Positions 29,496 to 37,291 of a stretch of 64,000 bases of DNA are shown one piece after another. The position numbers and the translations under genes are program-made. The notes under the pieces were generated by a model, which worked only from the letters and a program-made list of their open reading frames with translations, was not told the DNA's origin and did not search any database. This stretch comes from Sphingobacterium athyrii. GTDB lineage: Bacteria; Bacteroidota; Bacteroidia; Sphingobacteriales; Sphingobacteriaceae. The stretch spans positions 124,001-188,000 of the forward strand of contig NZ_QCXX01000008.1 in the NCBI RefSeq assembly GCF_003071065.1, in the 5' to 3' direction. Every line of letters begins with the position of its first letter. The first letter of the stretch is position 1.

Positions 29496-30077
29496 ATGGA
29501 AAGTCAAACAGTAAATCAACTCATCAAACAATCTAGAAAGCGCAAAGGACTGACACAACAGGATCTCGCCAATCAAGCCGGCCTATCTTTAAGAACAGTA
29601 CAACGAATCGAAAAGGGGACTGAAGAGATCAGTGGTTTCAGTTTAAGACAAATCAGTCAGATTTTAGAAATTCCTTTAGAACATTTAATTATGCCAAATG
29701 TAAATCAAATCAGTATCGACAAAAACCAAAGTGGAAGCATAAAGGCTCTTTATCTGGCTTCTCTAACATTTCTGGTCAACCCCTTATTGGGTTTATTGGT
29801 CCCGGCCATTATGGGCTACACGAAGCAGAATAAAGATGCCCAATACAGCAAGCATCTAAAAAAGATCATCATCATACATGCCTCCGGTCTTTTATTTCTC
29901 GGAGCCTTTATAGGCTATCTCCTTACAGCAAAATTTTTTCATATTCAACTGCCCTCGTCTTTAAATTATATTTTTACAGGCTGGCTTTTTCTGCTCATCC
30001 CAATGTGCTATTATGCCGTAATTATCATCTTCACAGCAGTAAACTATTTTAGAATTAAAGGATCCGATGTAAATTAA
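29496..30077 (+). CDS. XRE-type helix-turn-helix protein with membrane segments
   Basis: 193 residues. Residues about 7-62 form a Cro/cI-type DNA-binding domain (RKRKGLTQQDLANQAGLSLR). After residue 80 come about four hydrophobic helices (LTFLVNPLLGLLVPAIMGY, ASGLLFLGAFIGYLL, YIFTGWLFLLIPMCYYAV). The design suggests a membrane-tethered regulator, common in Bacteroidota and of unknown signal. It seems to be a single-gene unit. Confidence 0.8.
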   Translation: MESQTVNQLIKQSRKRKGLTQQDLANQAGLSLRTVQRIEKGTEEISGFSLRQISQILEIPLEHLIMPNVNQISIDKNQSGSIKALYLASLTFLVNPLLGLLVPAIMGYTKQNKDAQYSKHLKKIIIIHASGLLFLGAFIGYLLTAKFFHIQLPSSLNYIFTGWLFLLIPMCYYAVIIIFTAVNYFRIKGSDVN

Positions 30078-30231
30078 AAATAACTAGTATTCAGTTTACT
30101 CGAATCAGAATTCACGATAAGAGCAAGCTGAAAATACAGCTATATGAATAGGTTTTATAAAATCAGAAGAACATTTCCCATTAGAGATAAGAGGGAAAGC
30201 GGGGACATTAAGGAGAAATTGTTGTAAAATT

Positions 30232-30603
30232 TTATAATGGCTTTTTTTGAACAACCAATATCCACTCATTTTCCAATGTGAGATATCCCATTTCATAGAT
30301 AAAGTTATAAACCTGGCCTTTATTATTGACAAATGTATGCGTGTGGAATTTGAAATCAAATCCCAGTCTTTTTAATTTTTCGCGCAGGACCTTTGTCATA
30401 CCCTTCTCCTCCCCTTCCAGCACATCCGCCAAAATACGCCGGTTTTTACGCAATATATTATTCACATTACGGATCAGATTGGTCTGATCACTATTCAATT
30501 TATTGTTGTAAGCATTTCGACAGGAGTCATCGCAAAAGCGCTTATCCGATCTTCCCCGTATATTTTTCCCACATTCCAAACAGACTTTTTCCATAGTGTT
30601 CAA
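30232..30603 (-). CDS. Small zinc-ribbon protein
   Basis: 123 residues. The N-terminus has a four-Cys zinc site, CLECGKN...FCDDSCRNAYNN, of the zinc-ribbon type. The remainder is mixed alpha/beta with no recognised domain. An ATG three codons further in (MEKVCLECG) is an equally good start. It is divergent from ssb, so nucleic-acid association is plausible but not shown. Confidence 0.7.
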   Translation of the reverse strand: MNTMEKVCLECGKNIRGRSDKRFCDDSCRNAYNNKLNSDQTNLIRNVNNILRKNRRILADVLEGEEKGMTKVLREKLKRLGFDFKFHTHTFVNNKGQVYNFIYEMGYLTLENEWILVVQKKPL

Positions 30604-30776
30604 TATGAAAGTTAAACGACAACAAACGGTTACAACCGACTATAGTCGAATACAAATGGTAAACAGACGATTATTATTCTTTCTCCTTTTCATCTTTGCT
30701 CAAGGTCATTCCACATCAATTGTTATGGCCAGTAACTAAAATAAGAATTATTAGAAACATTTAAAAATTAGACAAA

Positions 30777-31172
30777 ATGAGCAGATTACGTAACAAAGTA
30801 CAATTAATTGGTCATTTAGGAAATGATCCTGTAATCAAAACCACTTCAACCGGGGTAAATTACGCTATTTTACGACTTGCCACAAATGATCTTTTCAAAA
30901 ACAAAGCGGGAGAATGGGTAGAGGAGGTACAATGGCATACACTTGTCGTATGGGGCAAGCAAAACAATACCATTGAAAGGAAATGTAGCCGCGGGACCAA
31001 ATTGATGGTTGAAGGGAAACTAACCTATCGTAACTACGAAAATGCTGATGGAACGAAAAGATATATTACTGAAATCAAAGTTGACAGCTTTTTGATTCTA
31101 TCCGATCAAAACTGCGCAAACGAGGATATTCCGGTACCACAAGAGGAGGATGAAGAAGATCTTCCATTCTGA
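30777..31172 (+). CDS. ssb: Single-stranded DNA-binding protein
   Basis: 131 residues with an OB fold (KVQLIGHLGNDPVIKTT to TEIKVDSFLIL) and the acidic C-terminal tip DEEDLPF that recruits replication and repair partners. The linker between them is very short, so this is a compact SSB, possibly an accessory paralogue of the main replication SSB. Confidence 0.93.
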   Translation: MSRLRNKVQLIGHLGNDPVIKTTSTGVNYAILRLATNDLFKNKAGEWVEEVQWHTLVVWGKQNNTIERKCSRGTKLMVEGKLTYRNYENADGTKRYITEIKVDSFLILSDQNCANEDIPVPQEEDEEDLPF

Positions 31173-31184
31173 TTTAAGACCGAA

Positions 31185-31225
31185 AAAAAGTAGGACTTTT
31201 ATACAAAGCCCTACTTTTTATTTTT
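31185..31225. terminator. Bidirectional terminator
   Basis: Stem aaaaagtagg / cctacttttt with flanking A- and T-tracts between ssb and the convergent lipoprotein gene. Confidence 0.85.
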
Positions 31226-31234
31226 TATCAAAAA

Positions 31235-31642
31235 CTATTTCGCTGCACTAGCAGTTAACTCTGCTGCTAGCTTTTGAGCATACTCCGACCATAGCTTCGC
31301 ATCTTCCGGAGTTAATTTAGTAAGAGCGGTAGCAGTTTTTGTAGCCCACTCCTGTTGTTTTCCGGCTAACTCCTGAATTTTAGTTGCATCTCCGCTTTTA
31401 GCAGCAGCAACATATTCGTTCACATATTTTGTGTAATCGTCTGCCAACTGTTGTGCTTCCGGAGAACTAAACTTTGGCACTTCAGTAGTCGTTGTTGTCT
31501 CTGTCGTTGTTGTCTGGGCAACACCACCTTGTGTATCAGTCGTTGTGACCGTATCCTTTGTTTCTACTTTTTTGCTATCTGCATTATTACAAGAAACAAG
31601 GAAAAGTGCAGCAATTGCTGCAGATAATACCATTTTTTTCAT
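31235..31642 (-). CDS. Small lipoprotein of unknown function
   Basis: 135 residues from MKKMVLSAAIAALF; a start 13 codons upstream would spoil the signal peptide. The lipobox LVSC places the lipid on Cys18. A Thr-rich low-complexity stretch (TTTTETTTTTEVPK) is followed by a helical C-terminal half (EAQQLADDYTKYVNEYV). Probably an envelope protein; no family recognised. Confidence 0.72.
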   Translation of the reverse strand: MKKMVLSAAIAALFLVSCNNADSKKVETKDTVTTTDTQGGVAQTTTTETTTTTEVPKFSSPEAQQLADDYTKYVNEYVAAAKSGDATKIQELAGKQQEWATKTATALTKLTPEDAKLWSEYAQKLAAELTASAAK

Positions 31643-31678
31643 TTGTATAAATTTGTTTTTAAATTGTGATGAAGCGAT

Positions 31679-31686
31679 CAAATTTA
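31679..31686 (-). promoter_or_regulatory. Candidate -7 element for the lipoprotein gene
   Basis: TAAATTTG on the minus strand, exact TAnnTTTG, 37 bp before the lipoprotein start. Confidence 0.45.
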
Positions 31687-31770
31687 TTCATCGCTCAGAG
31701 AGGTTGAATAAAGCATGATGGTTTCATGAAACGAATAAGTTTATAATAAATTAAAATTATTTACCAACTT

Positions 31771-31813
31771 AAATTTGGATTATTTTATTTTATAATCCAA
31801 ATTTATTTTTTTT
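31771..31813 (+). terminator. Strong orphan hairpin with T-tract
   Basis: Perfect 12-bp stem aaatttggatta / taatccaaattt with a 10-nt loop, followed on the plus strand by attttttttc. No plus-strand gene ends here, so its client is unknown. Confidence 0.55.
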
Positions 31814-31919
31814 CAAAAACAAATAAATATTAAAAAACCTCCGTTTTTCTCTTTACCATGCGTTTACATTAAAAATATCTGATGAAAAAACAGTTGTCGA
31901 TTGTAACAAAACCATGGCA

Positions 31920-32051
31920 TTAATCACCATACTGGCCTCGCATAGTCTCCAAAGCGAGATACTCCCCGGAAACGATATCCATGATCTGAATATTCTTGCA
32001 GTCTCCCTTTAAGGCATTATTCATAAAGTCTCTATTTTCAATGGTATTCAT
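31920..32051 (-). CDS. Candidate small ORF, 43 residues
   Basis: Its ATG overlaps the stop of the preceding small ORF in the sequence ATGA (minus strand), a hallmark of translational coupling. The product starts MNTIENRDFMNNALKGDCKN and has no recognised domain. It may be real or the frameshifted tail of the ORF before it. Confidence 0.3.
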   Translation of the reverse strand: MNTIENRDFMNNALKGDCKNIQIMDIVSGEYLALETMRGQYGD

Positions 32052-32212
32052 GAGCTCGTTGACTCATTAAATTTGTACTTTAAGGTATCCGTGAGCTCAA
32101 TCGCTCGGTTCATCCTGTCTTCGGCGGTATATTGTTCAATCTCATCGGTACAAATGAGCTCGTGTTTACTTTTTGCCTCCAATCTCGACTTATATCCTTT
32201 CGAATTTACCAT
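32048..32212 (-). CDS. Candidate small ORF, 54 residues
   Basis: Starts MVNSKGYKSRLEAK inside the last 23 bp of the XRE regulator gene and stops in an ATGA overlap with the next small ORF. The product is hydrophilic and charged, with no recognised domain. A longer start at 32248 is possible. The chained overlaps suggest it is translated with the regulator. Confidence 0.35.
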   Translation of the reverse strand: MVNSKGYKSRLEAKSKHELICTDEIEQYTAEDRMNRAIELTDTLKYKFNESTSS

Positions 32213-32849
32213 ACAGTTTCCAAAAATTTCCCTTCTCGGCCAATTCAAAGTCGACTTTCTTCCATGCGTTTAAAACCAAGCTTATTTCCTGCTCTGCTAA
32301 GGTATATTTTCCAATAAAGAATTCCTCGGCTGAAAAACATAGGCCGAAGGCATTGTTTAGCGTATGCAAGCTTTCAATGTCAATTTCTTCAAAAAATAGA
32401 ATTGATTGTGCTGATACAGCGAAATCAACGGGTACCGGTAAAGCATCCATATACTCCACCGCAATAAAACGATTGCGGCTCTGCAACGGAAACTCGATGA
32501 CCGGCAGTTCATTTAATTTTGACACATAAGTACAAGCATCTAACAGCGCTTCACGTTCCAATAGCGGGACCTGTGCCAATCGCTTCCCCCCTACTGCAGG
32601 CGTATCAGGCTGAAAATAATCGTTAAAATTGAGAATCTCATTAACAGAAAGATTTTTTTCAATCAGATGTTGCACAGGAATGCCAAAATAATTTGCAATC
32701 TTTAGGACAATCTCTATTTTTGGTTCGGCACGCATCTCTTCGTAAGATGAAATATTCCCCCTAGTAAGATTAAAAACATCTCCAAAAGCCTGCTGACTCA
32801 ATCCTTTCACCTTTCTCAGCTTTTTTATATTATTCCCGACGTTACTCAT
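32190..32849 (-). CDS. XRE-family transcriptional regulator of the PspA-flotillin operon
   Basis: 219 residues. The N-terminal Cro/cI-type domain (residues about 5-62: LRKVKGLSQQAFGDVFNLTR) binds DNA; the C-terminal part resembles the fold position of S24-like sensor domains (IAVEYMDALPVPVDFAVSAQ) but I see no clear Ser-Lys dyad. It is transcribed divergently from the YbjN-PspA-flotillin-ATPase operon, and a perfect palindrome lies between them. This arrangement points to autoregulation and control of that operon (inference). Confidence 0.8.
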   Translation of the reverse strand: MSNVGNNIKKLRKVKGLSQQAFGDVFNLTRGNISSYEEMRAEPKIEIVLKIANYFGIPVQHLIEKNLSVNEILNFNDYFQPDTPAVGGKRLAQVPLLEREALLDACTYVSKLNELPVIEFPLQSRNRFIAVEYMDALPVPVDFAVSAQSILFFEEIDIESLHTLNNAFGLCFSAEEFFIGKYTLAEQEISLVLNAWKKVDFELAEKGNFWKLYGKFERI

Positions 32850-32871
32850 TTTAAAAAAAATTAATTTTTTC

Positions 32872-32903
32872 TTGCAAAATATTTTTGCAATTCACTATCT
32901 TTA
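32872..32903 (+). promoter_or_regulatory. Operator and promoter of the PspA-flotillin operon
   Basis: Perfect palindrome TTGCAAAA-TAT-TTTTGCAA at 32872-32890, followed by TATCTTTA (32896-32903, one mismatch to TAnnTTTG). The palindrome covers the -33 region and part of the spacer. A weaker related repeat (tgcaaagaatatgtgca) follows at 32904-32920. Likely binding sites of the adjacent XRE regulator. Confidence 0.6.
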
Positions 32904-32939
32904 TGCAAAGAATATGTGCAATATATAAAAAACTTGATT

Positions 32940-33329
32940 ATGTACTTCTCAAAAATTGAAAATTATATCGCCAACATCGGTTATAACATTACCCATAAGG
33001 ATGAAAAAGAAGGCGTCTTTGTCATCGAAAACGAAGATGATGGTATTCGCAACCTCATTGTGGGTATAGCACATCCCATTGTAATTTTCGAGCAGTATCT
33101 ATTTACCATCAACAACGAGAATATGGACATGTTTAGATCGTTGCTCATAAAAAATAGAGATATCATCCATGGCGGATTTGCCTTGACGGAGGATGGCAGA
33201 AAGGTCATATTCCGATATACTTTGCAGATACATAATCTGGATCAGAATGAATTTGATGCAGCCATCAATTCACTTAGTCTTTTGATCAGTGAATATTATA
33301 ATCAGTTAATAAGTTTTTCAAAATTATAG
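32940..33329 (+). CDS. YbjN-like protein
   Basis: 129 residues from the ATG at 32940. It has the alpha/beta layout of the YbjN/type III chaperone-like fold (KIENYIANIGYNITHKDE, then a C-terminal helix SLLISEYYNQLI). Such proteins are thought to act as small chaperones or adaptors. It is first in a six-gene operon, 4 bp before pspA. The family call rests on pattern only. Confidence 0.6.
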   Translation: MYFSKIENYIANIGYNITHKDEKEGVFVIENEDDGIRNLIVGIAHPIVIFEQYLFTINNENMDMFRSLLIKNRDIIHGGFALTEDGRKVIFRYTLQIHNLDQNEFDAAINSLSLLISEYYNQLISFSKL

Positions 33330-33333
33330 AATA

Positions 33334-34041
33334 ATGAATATTTTTAAGAGAATTTTCAGAATCGGTCAGGCAGAGATCCACGCTGTAGTGGACAAAATGG
33401 AGGACCCCATCAAAATGACGGAGCAAGGTATCCGTGAGATGAAAGAAGACCTGGAACAATCGTTAGAGGCTTATGCAAAAGTAAAAGCGCTAGCGATACG
33501 CACGCAGAATAACTGTGAAAAGAAAAAGGAAGAAGCCAATGAATTTGAAAGCAAGGCCATTTTATTGTTGCAGAAAGCACAAAAAGGAGAACTTTCTGCC
33601 GAAAAAGCAGAAAGCCTGGCCAAAGAGGCCCTATTACTGAAAAAGCAATTGTTGATTGAAGCTACCGAACTGGATAAACAGGCAGCAATTCATCAGAGTT
33701 CCGCAGAGGAATTGCATAAAAATGTGGATATACTTAAATTCAATATCGCTAAATGGGAAAGCGAATTATCAACTTTGAAAGCACGGGTCAAGGTTTCCAA
33801 TGCAGCTAAAATGGTCAACCGGCAACTGGCCAACATTGATTCCAACAGCACGATTTCCATGTTGGAACGCATGAAAGAAAAAGTCGAAGAGGACGAAGCA
33901 TTAGCGAAAGCCTATGGTGAAATCGCAACAGGTAATAGAAGCAAGGTGGATGAGATCAATGAATCCATAGGTGGTTCGGACGCTGTAAACAGTGAACTGG
34001 AAGAATTAAAACGAAAATTGAATGGCGATGCGGAAATTTGA
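33334..34041 (+). CDS. pspA: PspA/IM30 (Vipp1) family membrane-stress protein
   Basis: 235 residues, almost entirely coiled-coil helices as in ESCRT-III-like PspA. The N-terminus NIFKRIFRIGQAEIHAVVDKM would be the amphipathic membrane-binding helix; the DPIKMTEQGIREM segment is family-typical. PspA proteins polymerise on stressed inner membranes. No pspF, pspB or pspC homologue is nearby; the partners here are YqiJ-like, flotillin and an AAA ATPase. The gene end overlaps the DUF4177 gene by 20 bp. Confidence 0.9.
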   Translation: MNIFKRIFRIGQAEIHAVVDKMEDPIKMTEQGIREMKEDLEQSLEAYAKVKALAIRTQNNCEKKKEEANEFESKAILLLQKAQKGELSAEKAESLAKEALLLKKQLLIEATELDKQAAIHQSSAEELHKNVDILKFNIAKWESELSTLKARVKVSNAAKMVNRQLANIDSNSTISMLERMKEKVEEDEALAKAYGEIATGNRSKVDEINESIGGSDAVNSELEELKRKLNGDAEI

Positions 34042-34222
34042 GTATAAAACAATCAAAATTGAACCCCAAGGCTTCTGGGGAACCAAATTGGACTCGGACA
34101 AAATCGACAAGATTCTGAACGACCTCGGTGATCAGGGCTGGGAGCTGGTCGCGATGCAGGACCTTGAAATGAATGGTAATTCCTGGTCATTTCATTATAC
34201 CTTCAAAAGAGAAAAAATTTAA
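34022..34222 (+). CDS. DUF4177 small protein
   Basis: 66 residues (64 if the second Met is used, MRKFEYKTIKIE). It shows the DUF4177 pattern: FEYKTIKI, then NDLGDQGWELVAM and a final strand. Function is unknown; members often accompany membrane or stress genes. It overlaps pspA by 20 bp and is followed after 11 bp by the YqiJ-like gene, so it is translated as part of the operon. Confidence 0.82.
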   Translation: MAMRKFEYKTIKIEPQGFWGTKLDSDKIDKILNDLGDQGWELVAMQDLEMNGNSWSFHYTFKREKI

Positions 34223-34233
34223 AAGAAAATACG

Positions 34234-34956
34234 ATGACAGAATTAATCAATATCTTATTCAACCCATTGTCAAATGGCATCATGACTGTCCTGACAGGCC
34301 TGTCTGTAGTGTATTGGTTATTTATGTTTCTCATGGGCGATGGCGTGCATCTATTTGACGCGGATGCCGACGTGGATCTACATCCTACACCTGATGTAAG
34401 TGACGTCGATGGCTCACATGATATTGATACCGATGGACCAGATCATCCACATCATCATACAGACTCCGATACGCATACCGAACCGGGTTTCTTTGCCAAG
34501 GCAATGGATTATATCAATGTCGGAAAAGTGCCCATTATGCTTATTGTGACCATGTTTAAATTCGTTGGCTGGGTGATCACCATTGTATCTTCATTGTATA
34601 TTGACGTCGCATCCTGGGGAATAAAATCGGTATTGATCCTGGTTCCGGTTTTTATCGTTACGTTCTTTTTAATGCATTTTCTGACCAAACCCTTAGCAAG
34701 AATGTTCAAAAATATTGGCTATAATGGCGAAGAGAGCCATGATTTCCTCGGCCGCATGGGTAAAATGCGCGCAAGTATTGAGGGTAAAAAAATAGGTTCT
34801 GCTGAATTTATTATCCAACAAGATCCAATTCGTCTCAATGTCGTAAGTCATAATGGCGAGAAAATCGGCTATGGCGATGATGTCATTATTGTGGACGAAT
34901 CCAAAGACAAAAAATATTATTATGTCACCAAGGAAATCACCATTGACAATATTTAA
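34234..34956 (+). CDS. YqiJ/NfeD-like membrane protein with Asp/His-rich segment
   Basis: 240 residues. One N-terminal transmembrane helix, then a strongly acidic and His-rich stretch (about residues 41-87: DADADVDLHP, DHPHHHTDSDTHTE), two further membrane helices (about 98-120 and 128-150) and a C-terminal OB-fold of NfeD type (DFLGRMGKMRASIEG). In E. coli, yqiJ precedes the flotillin yqiK; here too the next gene is a flotillin. The Asp/His stretch could bind divalent metal (inference). Confidence 0.78.
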   Translation: MTELINILFNPLSNGIMTVLTGLSVVYWLFMFLMGDGVHLFDADADVDLHPTPDVSDVDGSHDIDTDGPDHPHHHTDSDTHTEPGFFAKAMDYINVGKVPIMLIVTMFKFVGWVITIVSSLYIDVASWGIKSVLILVPVFIVTFFLMHFLTKPLARMFKNIGYNGEESHDFLGRMGKMRASIEGKKIGSAEFIIQQDPIRLNVVSHNGEKIGYGDDVIIVDESKDKKYYYVTKEITIDNI

Positions 34957-35069
34957 TCGAAAATAAAAAAGAACAAGGAGCAAGGATTAAGACTTGATCG
35001 GTAAGCCGTAGGCTTGCGCAACTAAAATCCAAATACTCATATCTAAAATCTAAATAAATACTAATCAAT

Positions 35070-37187
35070 ATGCTATATCAACCTCTTTTATTTTTAAGCG
35101 GCTTAAACGGAATTATATTGCTGATTGTCGGTTTAGCTGTTTTTCTAATCTTTGCATTCTTTGTTGTACTGAGTGCATTCTACAAAAAGATCCCGCAGGG
35201 AAAGGCAATTGTCCGAACAGGTGTCGGCGGAACGAAAGTTGCCTTCAACAAGGGTATGTATGTCGTCCCGGTTTTCCACAAGATGGAGATCATGGACATT
35301 TCCATCAAAAAAATTGAAATCGCCCGTATGCAGAGCGAAGGACTGATCTGTAAAGACAATATCCGCGCAGATATCAAGGTGGCATTCTTTGTTCGTGTCA
35401 ACAAAAATGTGGACGATGTGATCAACGTTGCTCAGAATTTGGGATGCGACCGTGCCAGCGAACCCGAAACTCTAAAGAGCATCTTTGAATCTAAATTTTC
35501 TGAAGCTTTAAAAACCGTAGGTAAAAAATTCGACTTTATCGAACTCTATGAAGCACGTCGTGAGTTCCGTGATGAAATCCTCAATATCATTGGTACAGAC
35601 CTGAACGGTTATATCCTTGATGACTGTGCGATCGACTACCTGGAACAAACAGATATCGAACATTTAAATCCCAGCAACATCCTGGATAGTGAAGGTATTA
35701 AGAAAATCACCGAGCTGACAGCAAAACAAAATATCAATGCCAACTTTATCCGTCGTGACGAAGAGAAATTAATCAAAAAACAAAACGTAGAAGCACGGGA
35801 GGCAATTTTAGAACTGGATCGTCAACTTGCCGAAAAAGAAGAAAAACAAAAACGTGAAATTGATAATATCAAGGCCCGCGAGGAAGCAGAGATCGCTAAG
35901 GTACGTGAAGAAGAGCGCCTGAAATATGAAAGCGTCCGTATTTCCACCGAAGAGCAGCTGGCAGTACAAGAAGAAAATAAACTACGCCAAATTATCATTG
36001 CCGAGAAGAACAAGCAACGTACCGATGCTGTGGAAGCCGAACGCGTAGAGAAAGACCGCGCATTGGAACAAACCGAACGTGAGCGTATCGTCACCTTGGC
36101 TCAGATTGACAAAGAGCGTTCGATTGAGACCGAGAAGAAAAGTATTCAAGGAGTAATCAAAGAACGCGTCCAATTGGAAAAAGGCGTTATCGAAGAGCAA
36201 CAAGGTGTCAAAGATATTGAAGTATTCCGTGAAGTAGAACGGAAGAAACAAGCAGGTGTTATTGCAGCATCACAAGAAGCAGAAGAAAAATTAATTTCTA
36301 CGGTGAAAGCGGCTGAAGCAGCAAAAATTGCGGCAGAACAAGAGGCTGAGAAAAAAGTGATTGACGCCGAAGCGGCGCGTAAGATTGCAGAAAAACGTGC
36401 TCAGGAATTATTGATAGACGCCGAAGCGAAAAAAGAGGCGTCACTCAAAGAGGCCGAAAGCCGTAAGATCATAGCTGAAGCTCAGGCGAAAGAAGAAGCT
36501 GCAATAGGTTTATCGGAAGCCGAAGTAATGGTCGCAAAAGCCGAAGCCGAAGAGAAGCAAGGTACTGTACAGGCAAATGTTATTGAGAAGAAAGCCGAAG
36601 CCATGCGCAAAGAAGGTTTAGCACAGGCGGAAGTTGTCCGTGAAAAGGCACTTGCGGAGGCAAAAGGTATCGAAGAGAAAGCCGAAGCTATGAAAAAACT
36701 GGATGGTGTGGGTAAAGACCACGAAGAGTTCAAATTACAGTTACAGAAAGAACGTGACATCGAACTTGCACAGATCAATATCCAAAAAGATATTGCACAA
36801 GCACAGGCGGGGGTATTGTCCGAAGCGCTTAAAACAGCGAAGATAGACATCGTCGGTGGTGAAACCATGTTCTTCGAAAACATTGTACGTCAGGTGTCCA
36901 ATGCCAAAGGTTTTGACCATCTGATCGACAATTCGAAACATGCCACTGATATCAAAAATTCACTATTGGGCCCAGACGGGAAAGGTGATCTCGCCGAAAA
37001 AGTACGTGGACTGGCAGATAAATATGGTATCTCATCCAATGATATCAAGAACTTAACAGTTTCTGCGGCGCTGATCAAACTGCAACAGGCAGCCACAGAT
37101 GCCGAAAACGGTGAAGATGCCGGTTTTATCAATTCCTTATTTGGATTAGCAAAAAACTTAGGCATTTCCAACAAGAAGCTGTCTTAA
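35070..37187 (+). CDS. Flotillin-family (YqiK-like) protein
   Basis: 705 residues. An N-terminal hydrophobic anchor (LLIVGLAVFLIFAFFVVL) is followed by a Band 7/SPFH domain (PQGKAIVRTGVGGTKVAF to about residue 210) and a long Glu/Ala/Lys-rich coiled coil to about residue 570, with a C-terminal region that includes GGETMFFENIV. Flotillins form membrane-microdomain scaffolds. Its position after the YqiJ-like gene matches the yqiJ-yqiK pairing. Gene order suggests it works with PspA and the AAA ATPase. Confidence 0.92.
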   Translation: MLYQPLLFLSGLNGIILLIVGLAVFLIFAFFVVLSAFYKKIPQGKAIVRTGVGGTKVAFNKGMYVVPVFHKMEIMDISIKKIEIARMQSEGLICKDNIRADIKVAFFVRVNKNVDDVINVAQNLGCDRASEPETLKSIFESKFSEALKTVGKKFDFIELYEARREFRDEILNIIGTDLNGYILDDCAIDYLEQTDIEHLNPSNILDSEGIKKITELTAKQNINANFIRRDEEKLIKKQNVEAREAILELDRQLAEKEEKQKREIDNIKAREEAEIAKVREEERLKYESVRISTEEQLAVQEENKLRQIIIAEKNKQRTDAVEAERVEKDRALEQTERERIVTLAQIDKERSIETEKKSIQGVIKERVQLEKGVIEEQQGVKDIEVFREVERKKQAGVIAASQEAEEKLISTVKAAEAAKIAAEQEAEKKVIDAEAARKIAEKRAQELLIDAEAKKEASLKEAESRKIIAEAQAKEEAAIGLSEAEVMVAKAEAEEKQGTVQANVIEKKAEAMRKEGLAQAEVVREKALAEAKGIEEKAEAMKKLDGVGKDHEEFKLQLQKERDIELAQINIQKDIAQAQAGVLSEALKTAKIDIVGGETMFFENIVRQVSNAKGFDHLIDNSKHATDIKNSLLGPDGKGDLAEKVRGLADKYGISSNDIKNLTVSAALIKLQQAATDAENGEDAGFINSLFGLAKNLGISNKKLS

Positions 37188-37203
37188 GACATCTTAAGCT
37201 TAC

Positions 37204-37248
37204 TAATTATCCGCAAGACCATTTCAAAATGGCTCCTGCGGGTAGTTA
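37204..37248 (+). other. Stem-loop between the flotillin and ATPase genes
   Basis: taattatccgca (37204-37215) pairs with tgcgggtagtta (37237-37248) including two G-U pairs, around a smaller ccattt/atgg hairpin. There is no T-tract, so an RNA-processing or stabilising element is more likely than a terminator. Confidence 0.35.
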
Positions 37249-37291
37249 AAATTGATTTTGTCACAATAATCCAGTAGAGAAAGCTCATTTT

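Noticed and set aside
35822..36883. Ser/Phe-rich antisense frames under the flotillin gene
   Set aside because: They arise from the reverse complement of Glu/Ala/Lys-rich coiled-coil codons.
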